From assembly GCA_038496445.1 (NCBI GenBank), contig JALMLS010000515.1, positions 1 through 20,724 on the forward strand: 20,724 nt of DNA, read 5' to 3'. The notes beneath the pieces were generated by a model. The model was given only the letters and a program-made list of their open reading frames with translations, did no database searches and was not told the DNA's origin. Positions 9,245-19,900 of the stretch are shown here, one piece after another (the stretch's first letter is position 1; the number at the start of each line of letters is the position of its first letter). This DNA comes from Trichosphaerium sp. ATCC 40318. Lineage: Eukaryota; Discosea; Flabellinia; Trichosidae. Both the position numbers and the translations under genes were made by a program.

Positions 9245-12200
9245 CTAGAGCAAAGGCATGTATAAGTAGGATTTGTCTTTTGGGTTTTTAAGTCTATTTT
9301 CTACCAGAGCCATTTCTTTTTCAATCAGTGATCGGTGTTTAGTGAAAGAGGGGAGCCCTTCTGAGTGTCGGGCTGCATTATAAGCTATCCAAGTCCGTTT
9401 TATAAGGATTGCCAGGTAAAGTTGGTTAATTGGGCTAAGAGAAGATAGGGAATGCAAGGTGTCAGAACAGAATTGAAAGTTAAGTCTAAGTTTTTTAGCA
9501 ATGATGGTAGTAACATAGTAAGGAGGAGATTTGAAGAGGATCCACATAATATGGTCTTGTTCAGCGTCATAGGCGCATCGAAGTGTGCGTAGGATTGCTC
9601 TAAGTAGGTAATCTCTGAGTATAGGGAATATTTTGAAGTGGTTGCCCGTGTGTAGAACTTTGAAGGTGTTTTCCAGTTTGAGGCCATACTTGATTAGCAT
9701 CTCTTTGATACGAGCAGTTGGTTCGCCTTTATTAGCAGTAGAAAGTTTATAAAGTTGTTTGGCGCTTCTCGGTTTAGGGCCTACAGCATCTATAACTTCA
9801 TCTAAAGAGCAGTTTATGAATTTGGTGTTGAGGGATATCCAGGCGTTTCTACAAATTGTGAAATGGTAAGAGGCATTGGCTTTAGACCACATGCCAAAGT
9901 GATTATGCCATTGATTCCATAAGCGGTAAAATGGTAGGTGGTTGGAGTGGTAGTTGTACAGAAAATTTTCCCAGTGAGAAGCCAGCAAAGCTGTGTTAAA
10001 AGTAGCAGGGTTGATCAAATCAAAGCCACCTTGAGATGTGCTATTGAAGATTCGCTTAGGTGAGCGTCGAAATTGTTTGCCAAAAAAAAGGTAAGTAGTA
10101 GCAAGCTTGATAGAGTTAATTTGCTGGGGAGAAGCCTTGATAAGTCTAAACAGATATGTGAAGAGGGAGATGGAGTAAGAAACGTATATAGTTTTTTTGG
10201 AGTAGAGTGTTCTTGTGAGATTGGCCCACCTTGTGGATTTGTTTTGTAGATTATTAACAACATTCCAAATTGTATTTTCTAAACCGATATTGTTTTTGTT
10301 ATAAGTGAAGGTGGTACCAAGATAAGTGGCTGAGCTAGTAGACTTGTAAGGAGACAAAAGCGGTTTGTTGGTTATGGACATGCACTTGTCAGGATGGGCT
10401 ATAAGACCTGTAGTGGATTGAGCTGCTTTAAAGACTTTGGTCATTTCAGTAATATCTTTGACAGAAGTGGCAAGAACAACAACGTCATCGGCAAAAGCAA
10501 GATAAGTAACCTTAGTTTTGTGTAACATGACACCATCCAACTTGCGGTTAAGCAGGTTGAGGAGTGGTTGAAGAGTGATAACAAATAGGGTAGGTGAAAG
10601 AGGGTCTCCTTGTTTGACTCCACGGGATACCAGAAACGGCTTAGACAGGGTGCGATTAACATAGACTTTGAAAAAAGTGTTAGAAAGGCAAGCTTTGATA
10701 AGGTTAAGAAAGGGCTTAGGCACTTTGAAGTGTTTGAGTGTGCGAAAGATGGCTTTATGATCAACTGAGTCAAATGCTTTTTGAAAATCAATAAAGGAGA
10801 AGTTGTAAATGTTGTTACCATCACCACAATCAATTTCTTGGAAGAAAGCCTCCTCCAAAGTAATGATATTTGTGGTAATGTCCCGTCCAGGTACAAATCC
10901 GCTCTGTGTTTTAGGAATGATGTGTTTGAGGATACAGCGTAACCTGTTGTTGATCAAGTGAGTGAGAATTTTATAGTCAGTATTGAGAAGAGCAATAGGG
11001 CGGCGATTACGAGGATCCAGAACATCACCTTTGTTTTTGTAAAGAGAGATAAATATTCCTTTTTTGAATGCTGCCGGAATGGAGACTGAGGAAGGGTTGC
11101 TAGTGTATGTGTTGTTAATACACCTGAGGAGGGAAGAAGAGAGTTTTGGAAACATTTTGTAGACAAAGGATGGTAATCCATCTGGACCTGGAGCAGAAGA
11201 ACCATTGAGCTTTGTGAGGACCTTATTCATTTCATCTTTGGTAAATGGTGAACTCATGTTTTTGAGTGCAGATTTGGGGACTTTGCGAAGCAGTGGTTTA
11301 AGAGAAGAGCTTTTAAGTATAAGGCCATGTTTGGTAGCATTAGTTTTAGATTTTTTGTAAAGGTTTTCATAGAACGTACGCAGCACTTCAAGGATGTCTT
11401 TTGTAGAGTGAACTATCTCATTTTTAGAATTTTTCATAGCAGTAACGATTTGATTGTGACGTTTGCTGGCTAATCTAGCTGAAAGTAACGGACCAGGCAC
11501 TTCATCAACAGTAAAGTCTTGAAGCCCTGCCTTGAACATTTGAACAGATTTGTAGCCTCGCTCCCAGTAAGACAGCTTGGCACATAAATGAATATGTTCA
11601 GCAGTACCTGGTGAAGTGTTACTAAGTTGCTGTTTAACTTGATAGCGATTATGATTAATGATTTTGACCAGATCTAATTGGTTTTTTTTAAGAGAGTGAG
11701 TAAGAGTACGCTTTATGCTACACCATTGGTGAAGGTTATTTGCTAAATGTGTGTTGGTGGATTGGACAGTGGTTTTTAAAGTTTCAGAGTATTTCATCCA
11801 GTTTTGGAGCCGCCATAAGCCTTTGCTAAGTTTGTTTTTGTGAGAAGAGAACTTGGAAACAAGGAAGCAGTGGTCATAGTTTGATAGTGGAGGATCAACT
11901 TCGAATTTAGTGCAGGATTGATGCCAAAATTTACTAGCAAAAATATAATCGATTTTAGACTGAGAAGACTTACCACGGTAACAGGTAGAGAGAAGGTTAT
12001 TGTCAATATCAGTTAGACTGTTAGAGAGAAGAATTGTACCTAGTTCAGACAAGCCCGTAAGCCTAGAATCTGAACTGCTACAGTGTGGGGTGACATGTTT
12101 GACTGAAAAAATTGTATTGAAATCACCTAATAGAAAATCGACGTTGCTAACGTTTTGATTAAGAGAGGAAAAAAAAGCAGGGCGTTCTTTAGACTGAGAG

Positions 12201-12568
12201 GGAGCGTATACAACACAGATGTTGAAGGAAACAGCATTTTTGGTGACTGTGGCTGTGACATACCTGCCGGATTGGGAGAGCACAATATTTGAGATGTTGA
12301 GTGACTTGCGGAGTATCAGTGCTGTACCTGAATGCCTTGAGGAAGGTTGAGGAGACCAAGCGACCTTGTAAGTAGAAGAGGAGACAAAAAAGGGTATAGA
12401 GTTGGTTCTACGTGAGTTAGAGGAGTTTGAAATAGGTTTCCAATGTGTTTCAGAGACAGCGACAAGGTCAAGATTGTGAAAAGACATTTTTTGAAGCAAG
12501 AAGTTCCATTTATTGACAGTAGTAAGTCCGTTAGCGTTCCAAGAGCCTATAGCTAAGTTGAGAGTCAT
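9245..12568 (-). CDS. LINE ORF2: endonuclease-reverse transcriptase
   Basis: 1107 residues. The endonuclease (about 1-240) keeps its active-site motifs: SWNANG (9-14), SETHW (39-43), GDFN (148-151), DYIF (207-210) and SNYDH (229-233). The reverse transcriptase shows GPDG (461-464), RRPIALLNTDYKI (from 522), QSGFVPGRD (555-563), DFQKAFDSVDH (594-604), GVKQGDPLSP (650-659) and the catalytic FADD (692-695). About 400 further residues form a thumb/C-terminal region in which I see no CCHC knuckle or RNase H. It nicks target DNA and primes reverse transcription from the nick. The ATG overlaps the ORF1 stop as ATGA, pointing to stop-and-restart translation. Confidence 0.97.
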   Translation of the reverse strand: MTLNLAIGSWNANGLTTVNKWNFLLQKMSFHNLDLVAVSETHWKPISNSSNSRRTNSIPFFVSSSTYKVAWSPQPSSRHSGTALILRKSLNISNIVLSQSGRYVTATVTKNAVSFNICVVYAPSQSKERPAFFSSLNQNVSNVDFLLGDFNTIFSVKHVTPHCSSSDSRLTGLSELGTILLSNSLTDIDNNLLSTCYRGKSSQSKIDYIFASKFWHQSCTKFEVDPPLSNYDHCFLVSKFSSHKNKLSKGLWRLQNWMKYSETLKTTVQSTNTHLANNLHQWCSIKRTLTHSLKKNQLDLVKIINHNRYQVKQQLSNTSPGTAEHIHLCAKLSYWERGYKSVQMFKAGLQDFTVDEVPGPLLSARLASKRHNQIVTAMKNSKNEIVHSTKDILEVLRTFYENLYKKSKTNATKHGLILKSSSLKPLLRKVPKSALKNMSSPFTKDEMNKVLTKLNGSSAPGPDGLPSFVYKMFPKLSSSLLRCINNTYTSNPSSVSIPAAFKKGIFISLYKNKGDVLDPRNRRPIALLNTDYKILTHLINNRLRCILKHIIPKTQSGFVPGRDITTNIITLEEAFFQEIDCGDGNNIYNFSFIDFQKAFDSVDHKAIFRTLKHFKVPKPFLNLIKACLSNTFFKVYVNRTLSKPFLVSRGVKQGDPLSPTLFVITLQPLLNLLNRKLDGVMLHKTKVTYLAFADDVVVLATSVKDITEMTKVFKAAQSTTGLIAHPDKCMSITNKPLLSPYKSTSSATYLGTTFTYNKNNIGLENTIWNVVNNLQNKSTRWANLTRTLYSKKTIYVSYSISLFTYLFRLIKASPQQINSIKLATTYLFFGKQFRRSPKRIFNSTSQGGFDLINPATFNTALLASHWENFLYNYHSNHLPFYRLWNQWHNHFGMWSKANASYHFTICRNAWISLNTKFINCSLDEVIDAVGPKPRSAKQLYKLSTANKGEPTARIKEMLIKYGLKLENTFKVLHTGNHFKIFPILRDYLLRAILRTLRCAYDAEQDHIMWILFKSPPYYVTTIIAKKLRLNFQFCSDTLHSLSSLSPINQLYLAILIKRTWIAYNAARHSEGLPSFTKHRSLIEKEMALVENRLKNPKDKSYLYMPLL

Positions 12569-13398
12569 AGGTTGGAGTCGCTAGAGGGTAGTTTAACAAT
12601 TTTGCTGGGTGAGTCAATGAGAAAAGGCTCGTAAGGGTCTACTGTATCTACATGAGTTACTTTACGACGTTTGGCGGGAGGAGAGGAAGTACTTGCGTTA
12701 TTATCAGTGCCGTCAGAATATTCTGCTTTGCGAGAGGTTTTTTCGAAAAAGGTGATGGTAATGGAGTCATTACCCGAAGGTATAACAACTCTACCAGGGC
12801 CAGTGAGTTTAGGACATACAGCAAGGAGATCGACATAAATGGTTTCACCAGGGATATTGCGGATGGATACACGGTGAATAGAGCCAACATGTGCGTGGTA
12901 CGACATTTCTAAGAACTTTTGGAAAAGTTGGGGGGTAATGTTAACCGGGATACCATGGAATACAATAGTTTGCGCTGGAGGAGCTTTGGCGGAGGAAGTG
13001 TAAGCGATACCATCATGAAAACATCTGAAAATTTGGGATGGGTATGAGATACGGATATTAGCAAACGACTTTAAAATCCACCCTTCTGAGGTGTTTTTAA
13101 TGGTCGTGAGCCCTTGGTCGATGGAGTTGAGAAATTCATCAGGATCTTGAAATAATGGCGTGATAGCGGTACGTAGGAACGTAGGAAAGTCAGGAGCTAA
13201 GTTTTTGTTGACTCTAACAGCTGTAAAGGTGAGATTTGGGTCATTGAGGTTATCCGCCGTAACAGCGGTTCCATTAGGCAAGTTAGGGGTACCAAGAGCA
13301 ATAATAGTGACGATAATGGTGGTTTGGGCAGTATTAGCTAGCAGGGCGGACCAACCTTGTAGTACTGTTTCATTCGGATTAGTCTGTGGAGCCGCCAT
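12565..13398 (-). CDS. LINE ORF1 protein (RNA-binding/assembly protein, divergent)
   Basis: 277 residues from ATG at 13396-13398. There is no zinc knuckle and no obvious coiled coil. Residues about 144-195 (TIVFHGIPVNITPQLFQKFL ... ETIYVDLLAVC) have a strand-helix-strand pattern, with a hydrophobic start like an RRM, as in many LINE ORF1 proteins; this is only a resemblance. A basic cluster PPAKRRKV (240-247) looks like a nuclear localisation signal. Position and coupling to ORF2 define it as ORF1; its sequence family is not recognised. Confidence 0.88.
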   Translation of the reverse strand: MAAPQTNPNETVLQGWSALLANTAQTTIIVTIIALGTPNLPNGTAVTADNLNDPNLTFTAVRVNKNLAPDFPTFLRTAITPLFQDPDEFLNSIDQGLTTIKNTSEGWILKSFANIRISYPSQIFRCFHDGIAYTSSAKAPPAQTIVFHGIPVNITPQLFQKFLEMSYHAHVGSIHRVSIRNIPGETIYVDLLAVCPKLTGPGRVVIPSGNDSITITFFEKTSRKAEYSDGTDNNASTSSPPAKRRKVTHVDTVDPYEPFLIDSPSKIVKLPSSDSNL

Positions 13399-13803
13399 GG
13401 CAGAGACGTTGCGATGATAGAGTAGTTAAGGAAGGACCTTGGTTGATGGTAAACAGCTTGGTAAAAGTAAAGGATGGTGTAAAGCTAAAGTAGGATTTTG
13501 CAAATTAGATACGAAAGTTGACTTCGCTCAATTTTGTTGGTAAATCTAGTTATTAATAAAGTGAGTCTTTTAAAAGATAGCTTAACCCTAAAATAACGTA
13601 GTGCAATTTCAAGTCAAAGCCTTGCTACTGCATTCACGTGCCATGAATTAGCACGTGTGTGCTGTTACATAGTTATAAACGTTCTAAATCTTTGTGCGGG
13701 GAAGAAAAACACTGGGTGTTACGGAGCGAAAGACAAAAGTCAGAGGACCAAGGTTTTATTCATAACCAAATTGTTAACATAAACAATGAGGATGTATCAC
13801 ATA
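13399..13803. other. LINE 5' region and 3' flank of the receptor gene
   Basis: No coding exon is supported here. The right part holds the 3' UTR of the receptor gene; the left part should be the LINE 5' UTR, with the border not visible. A perfect 7-bp inverted repeat, CACGTGC (13635-13641) and GCACGTG (13651-13657), contains two E-box cores. I searched the plus strand for a continuation of the acyltransferase and found none. Confidence 0.4.
13755..13760 (-). terminator. Poly(A) signal of the beta-helix/GPCR gene
   Basis: AATAAA on the minus strand, 43 nt after the receptor stop codon (13804-13806). This fits the end of that transcript. Confidence 0.6.
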
Positions 13804-13951
13804 TCAATTGGTACTACTAGTTGAAAGGCGAGCGTGCAAGCTTTGAATTTCAGTTTGTAAACTTTGATTCTCGGCCTCCAGTTTTTTAATCTTCTTCTTC
13901 AAATCAGGTTCTTTGCGGCTGTCAAAAGCACCTAAATCAAGCGAATGTTGC
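13804..13951 (-). other. C-terminal coiled-coil exon of the receptor
   Basis: The last coding exon encodes a cytoplasmic tail with heptad spacing of hydrophobic residues (L-K-K-K-I-K-K-L ... L ... I ... L ... L) ending LSTSSTN and a stop. GABA-B receptors also carry a C-terminal coiled coil, which drives subunit pairing and masks retention signals. Whether this one dimerises, and with what, is inference. Confidence 0.75.
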
Positions 13952-16900
13952 CTAACATCGTTAGCTCATAAATGAGCACATAGTGTACTTACTGTTGAGA
14001 CCTGAGAGGTACGTCATTACCAAATAAAATGACATACAACTTTGGCGCAAAGATAACAGCAAGAGTCACTAAAAGAACAAGATTTAGTAATTACGTCCAA
14101 AGTTGTTTGTGATGTACCTGTTGTACTTATCCAAATTGCAACTGAGAAAAGAATACTCACACTCCTGAGAAGTGATAGTGACGTGATGGCGTATCCCAAA
14201 CCAACAAGTATCAGCGCCCATACAAACATATCATAAATAGCTGCTCCCAACCAACGTGATTCATTATAAATACTTGGAGCCTTACGGACTGCAAACGCAA
14301 GATATGAACCAACAATCAATATTATTCCCTACCACAATTGTTTAATAGAATGAAGTACCAATAGCTTGCGTACATTATAGACAATAGTGATAATCAGAAA
14401 TACGCTAGCATATCTACTCTTGCAGTGCGCAACTTGAAAGCTGCTATCGCCTGGATCTGTTGTGTGCCTGAGCCGGTTTGGAGACATTACTGACCACATA
14501 ATTAAAGCAACCTTAACAAGTTTAAGGATAAACAAAAGTAACAAAAGCGAAACAAACAAAAGCAAGGCATAAGGATACTATCTGACCGCTTATTAATGCA
14601 GCTGTTAGTTTAACAACATCTATTAGAGGCACTGCAACAACATGAGTTGGACATTTCTTGAGGGTGTTAAATATTCTGTGAATTCTGTAAGTTTTCGCCA
14701 CAAGCGGCCTTAAAGTTGTGGTTAGTAGTTCAAACATATTGTAGTTGTACTGAAATAAAGCGTACGCCATAGTAGTAATAAATCCCATCAATGGAATCCA
14801 TATCCGCAACTCACAGATAACATCAGATATAGGAGCACTCCTTTATTGAGTTAGTACAACTTCATAGTACTACTGCCATACCAAACAATTGTGCCACAAT
14901 ACAACAAATATATACCAACAAGGATAACCACAAGTAGTTCTGGTGTTGATGCCGTCAATATTGGTGAAGATTTCCTATTCAAACGTTAGTTAGTGTTGTT
15001 GAGAAAATACGATTTTAATGACATACCAAAAGAATAATACAACAGCGACTACAGACAAAGTTAAAAGCAATCCAAAGCACCCAACTGATATTCCTATTAT
15101 AGTTGCAGCATCACTCCACCTCCAAACCCTTAAGGTTTGTTCTCTTTCCACCATTTGAATTGACACGGAACTATTTGAAAATACAAATGCTGGGGAAAAT
15201 GGAAAAGTACCACTGTATTGGCGCTCAACAATCATGGTTCCATTAAATATAACACTTGACCCTTTAGAGAATTTCATCAAAGGGAATATGTCAAACAGGT
15301 GAACGCATGTTGAAGTAGGTATTGATATGAACAGTGTACCCACTAAACAAAAATAAATCAGGGCTGTAAAATACAAACTTACTAATAGTAATATTTGATT
15401 CAGTGATGGCCAAATAAGACTTGCCCAGTGTAATATTGAACCTGCTTTGAGAGCTAATAAGAATATCTGTAGAGTTTAGGCTTACACGTCCCTACATATT
15501 TGTAAGCAAGTTAACATGACCATACACTTACGTCAACAACTAATGTCGAGTTTTGAAGCATTTCCAAAAAACTGTCTTGCCCATGAACAAACATCTCTGG
15601 TGCAATTCTCAAAGTGCCATATTCGAGGGTAACAATAGTAGTATGAGGGATATATATTGTGCTTGATATTAAACTATGTATGCTAATTGATCCTATTTTT
15701 ACAAGGTTAATAACGTGATCTTTCAACTAAGAAATATACCTCTGTTTTCTATTCCTATGGAATCTATTATCATGCCAGAAACTGAGGAGGTGCAATTCCG
15801 TTTGAGTATGAGCTGTTTCTCGAGGTTAGAAGACGTTCCCTAAATTTAGAAGGATTAAGAAGTGCATGACTTTGTTTCAACAGCAGTACATAAATTCGTC
15901 CACTTTCAGCATTAAAACTCGAATACACTTCCAACACTCCATCCTTCGAAAAATTCAGAAAGCCGTTTTCAATTACCAGATGTTCGACAGTGTCTGATTG
16001 CTCTTTGATCCAATTTGAAAACAGTGGCATACGCAATGTGCTAAATACATTACCTGAACAATATGTCATTAAAACAGCTACAAATAGAAAAGGTACCTCC
16101 AGTAATCCGTGGGAACAAGTCATCAAAATCATCTGGATTGGTATTTTCGAACACGTTGTTTGATACTGTAGTGTTTTTTAAATATCCGTTAGTTATTATA
16201 TCATTTTCAAGACCACTATCGATTGAGATAGCTAGATTCTATCAGCGTTTATTATGGTATATGGTAGTACCTGATCCAGTATTGTTCTTGAATAAGTTAT
16301 TTTCTACTGTAACATTACTTGTTATCAGTCTTAGTGCACCACCTCTATCATCAGCGGTGTTATTACTACAACTACATAAGCACTTTACAGTCATTTATTT
16401 TACCTGAAAGTGCACTCTTGCATTGAGGAACTGGTACTATTCCAGCTGAATAATCCACCACCATCATGAGCAATGTTATTACTACAACTGCATCAGCACT
16501 ATTCATTCATTTTTTATACACTCAATTATACCTGAAAGTGCAGCGTTGCACTAAGAAACTGCCCTCCCCGCTGTATAATCCACCACCAAAATCAGCGATG
16601 TTATTACTACATCTGCATCAGCGCTTTATAGTCATATATTTTACCTGAAAGTGCACTCTTGCATTGAGATGTCCCCGTTGTTGTGTAATCCACCACCATC
16701 ATCATGAGCGATGTTATTACTACATCAGCATCAGCACTTTACATTCATTTATTTTACCTGAAAGTGCAGTCTTGCATTGAGAAACTGGTACTATGCTGAC
16801 TGGATAATCCACCACCATCATCAGCGGTGTTATTACTACAACTACATAAGCACTATTCATTCGTTTTTTCTACACTCATTTATTTACCTGAAAGTGCAGA

Positions 16901-19900
16901 CTTGCATTGAGAAACTGCAATTCCAACTGTATAATCCACCACCATAATGGGCGATGTTATTACTACAACTGTGTCAGCACTTTACAGTCATTTATTTTAC
17001 CTGAAAGTGCAGTCTTCCATTAAGAAACTACCATCCTTACTGTATAATCCACCACCATCATTAGCAATGTTATTACTACAACTGCATCAGCGCTTTACAA
17101 TCTTTTATTTTACCTGAAAGTGGAGTCTTCCATTGAGAAACTGGTACTATGCTGACTGAATAATCCACCACCATCATCAGCGGTGTTATTACTACAACTG
17201 CATCAACACTATTCATTCATTTTTTATACGCTCATTTATTTACCTGAAAGTGCAGTTGTGGATTGAGTAACTGTCTTTGTAGCTGTATAATCCACCACCA
17301 AAATCAGCAGTGTTATTACTACATCTGCATCAGCGCTTTACAATCTTTTATTTTACCTGAAAGTGCAGTCTTCCATTGAGAAACTGGTACTATGCTGACT
17401 GGATAATCCACCACCATCATCAGCGGTGTTATTACTACAACTACATAAGCACTATTCATTCGTTTTTTCTACACTCATTTATTTACCTGAAAGTGCAGTT
17501 GTGGATTGAGTAACTGTCTTTGTAGCTGTATAATCCACCACCAAAATCAGCAGTGTTATTACTACATCTGCATCAGCGCTTTACATTCATTTATTTTACC
17601 TGAAAGTGCAGTCTTCCATTAAGAAACTACCATCCTTACTGTATAATCCACCACCATCATTAGCAATGTTATTACTACAACTGCATCAGCGCTTTACAAT
17701 CTTTTATTTTACCTGAAAGTGCAGTCTTCCATTGAGAAACTGGTACTATGCTGACTGAATAATCCACCACCATCATCATGAGCGATGTTATTACTACAAC
17801 TGCATCAGCGCTTTACAGTCATTTATTTTACCTGAAAGTGCACTCTTGCATTGAGATGTCCCCGTTGTTGTGTAATCCACCACCATCATCATGAGCGATG
17901 TTATTACTACAACTGCATAAGCGCTTTACAGTCATTTATTTTACCTGAAAGTGCAGTCTTCCATTGAGAACCTGGTATTGTACCAACTGTATAATCCACC
18001 ACCATCATGAGCGATGTTATTACTACATCAGCATCAGCGCCTTATAGTCATCAATTTTACCTGAAAGTGCAGTCTTCCATTGAGGAACTGGTACTATGCT
18101 GACTGGATAATCCACCACCAAAATCAGCGGTGTTATTACTACAACTGCATCAACACTATTCATTCATTTTTTATACGCTCATTTATTTACCTGAAAGTGC
18201 AGTTGTGGATTGAGTAACTGTCTTTGTAGCTGTATAATCCACCACCAAAATCAGCAGTGTCTTTGTAGCTGTATAATCCATCACCAGCGATGTTATTACT
18301 ACATCTGCATCAGTGCTTTACATTCATTTATTTTACCTGAAAGTGCACTCTTCCATTGAGAACCTGGTATTGTACCAACTGAATAATCCACCACCATCAT
18401 CATGAGCGATGTTATTACTACATCAGCATCAGCGCCTTATAGTCATCAATTTTACCTGAAAGTGCAGTCTTCCATTGAGAAACTGGTACTATGCCAACTG
18501 AATAATCCACCACCATCATCAGCGGTGTTATTACTACAACTACATAAGCACTATTCATTCGTTTTTTCTACACTCATTTATTTACCTGAAAGTGCAGTCT
18601 TGCATTGAGGAACTGGTACTTTCCACACTTAATAATCCACCACCATCATCACCAGCAATGTTATTACTACAACTGCATCAGCACTATTCATTCGTTTTTT
18701 ATACACTCATTTATTTACCTAAAAGTGCAGCGGCGCACTGAGAAACTGCTAAACCCGCTGTATAATCCACCACCACCATAATTAGCGGTGTTATTACTAC
18801 AACTGCATCAGCGCTTTACATTCATTTATTTTACCTGAAAGTGCAGTCTTCCATTGAGATGTCCCCGTCGTTGTGTAATCCACCACCATAACGAGCAATG
18901 TTATTACTACATCTGCATTAGCACTATACACTCATTTATTTACCTGAAAGTGCAGCGGTGCACTGAGAAACTGCCATCCCCGCTGTATAATCCACCACCA
19001 TCATAATGAGCGGTGTTATTACTACATCAACATCAGCGCTTTACAGCCATTTATTTTACCTGAAAGTGCACTCTTGTATTAAGAAACTGCCATCCTTACT
19101 GTATAATCCACCACCAAAATAAGCGGTGTTATTACTACAACTGCATCAGCGCTTTACAATCTTGTTTTTACCTGAAAGTGCACTCTTGTATTGAGATGTC
19201 CCCATACACAAGCCATACTGCCCCACCATTGGATGTAACTTGGTTGTTTGTAAATTTAGAACCTGAAATGTGTACTGTTGATTCGTTGCTTTGAGATGAT
19301 TCAATTGCTAGAACAATTAGCTCTAAAAAAACACGTGGTAAACCTACCGATTCCTCCACCTAAATGTGCTGAACCAAATAAAAAGCTGCTATTCTTTACA
19401 ATCACATTCACTGTTCCTTCGCCATAAATTTGCCCTTTAACAGTCAGCAACAATTTGTTTTGAAAGCAGCACCTTTGTACACGCGTCCATAGTTGAAGAC
19501 GGAACTTTCAACAACTAGTGATGAGTTGAAAATGCTGACACTTGCTAAGTTTTTTTCAAAATGTACTCTAAAGAGTTATCAGTAAAACTACAAGTTCAAT
19601 TTCCCTACCCTTTCAATGCCATAGAGCCTCCTTGATTTTGTATTATACTTGTAGTACGCTTGCAGTCGAAGCCGCACTTGTTTCGACGAAAAACACAGTC
19701 CCTACGATAGTACCAGTTAGAATAGTAATGGATACTAGAGGATGAAAAAGAAGGTCTTGACGAGATACATGTGAACGAAATAACAGTAACTACTCAAAAA
19801 ACAATGCGTGGGTTTGCACTACAAATTAGGGCGCATGTTCTATTTCTTTGAAATTCGTTCTTTTGGTGGCCTTTTGTACGACATTTTTGCAAAGAAAACA

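Larger units (their letters stand above)
9110..13398 (-). mobile_element. APE-type non-LTR retrotransposon (LINE), two intact ORFs
   Basis: On the minus strand the element runs 5' UTR (extent unknown, right of 13398), ORF1 (12565-13398), ORF2 (9245-12568), a short 3' UTR, AATAAA (9132-9137) and a 12-nt A tail (poly-T at 9110-9121 on the plus strand). ORF1 and ORF2 overlap in ATGA. ORF2 has an apurinic-type endonuclease followed by reverse transcriptase, the L1/Tx1-like layout; I do not assign a clade. Both ORFs are open from end to end, so the copy may be young or active. No target-site duplication could be matched because the 5' end is undefined. It lies in opposite orientation to the truncated acyltransferase gene. 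Confidence 0.95.

Noticed and set aside
10015-12006. Secondary minus-strand open frames inside ORF2
   Set aside because: Leu/Ser-rich out-of-frame shadows of the long ORF2, without domain motifs.
12652-13417. Plus-strand open frames over LINE ORF1
   Set aside because: Antisense shadows; the minus frame has the ATGA link to ORF2 and an NLS.
16063-16648. Plus-strand open frames over the left part of the array (and at 18402-18608)
   Set aside because: They lie antisense to the repeat exons and introns and are explained by the repetitive, stop-poor complement; no family resemblance.
16366-19171. CRISPR-like array (regular short repeats)
   Set aside because: Unit length is over 110 bp, there are no unique spacers, and each unit decodes as a coding exon plus a GT-AG intron in a eukaryotic gene.
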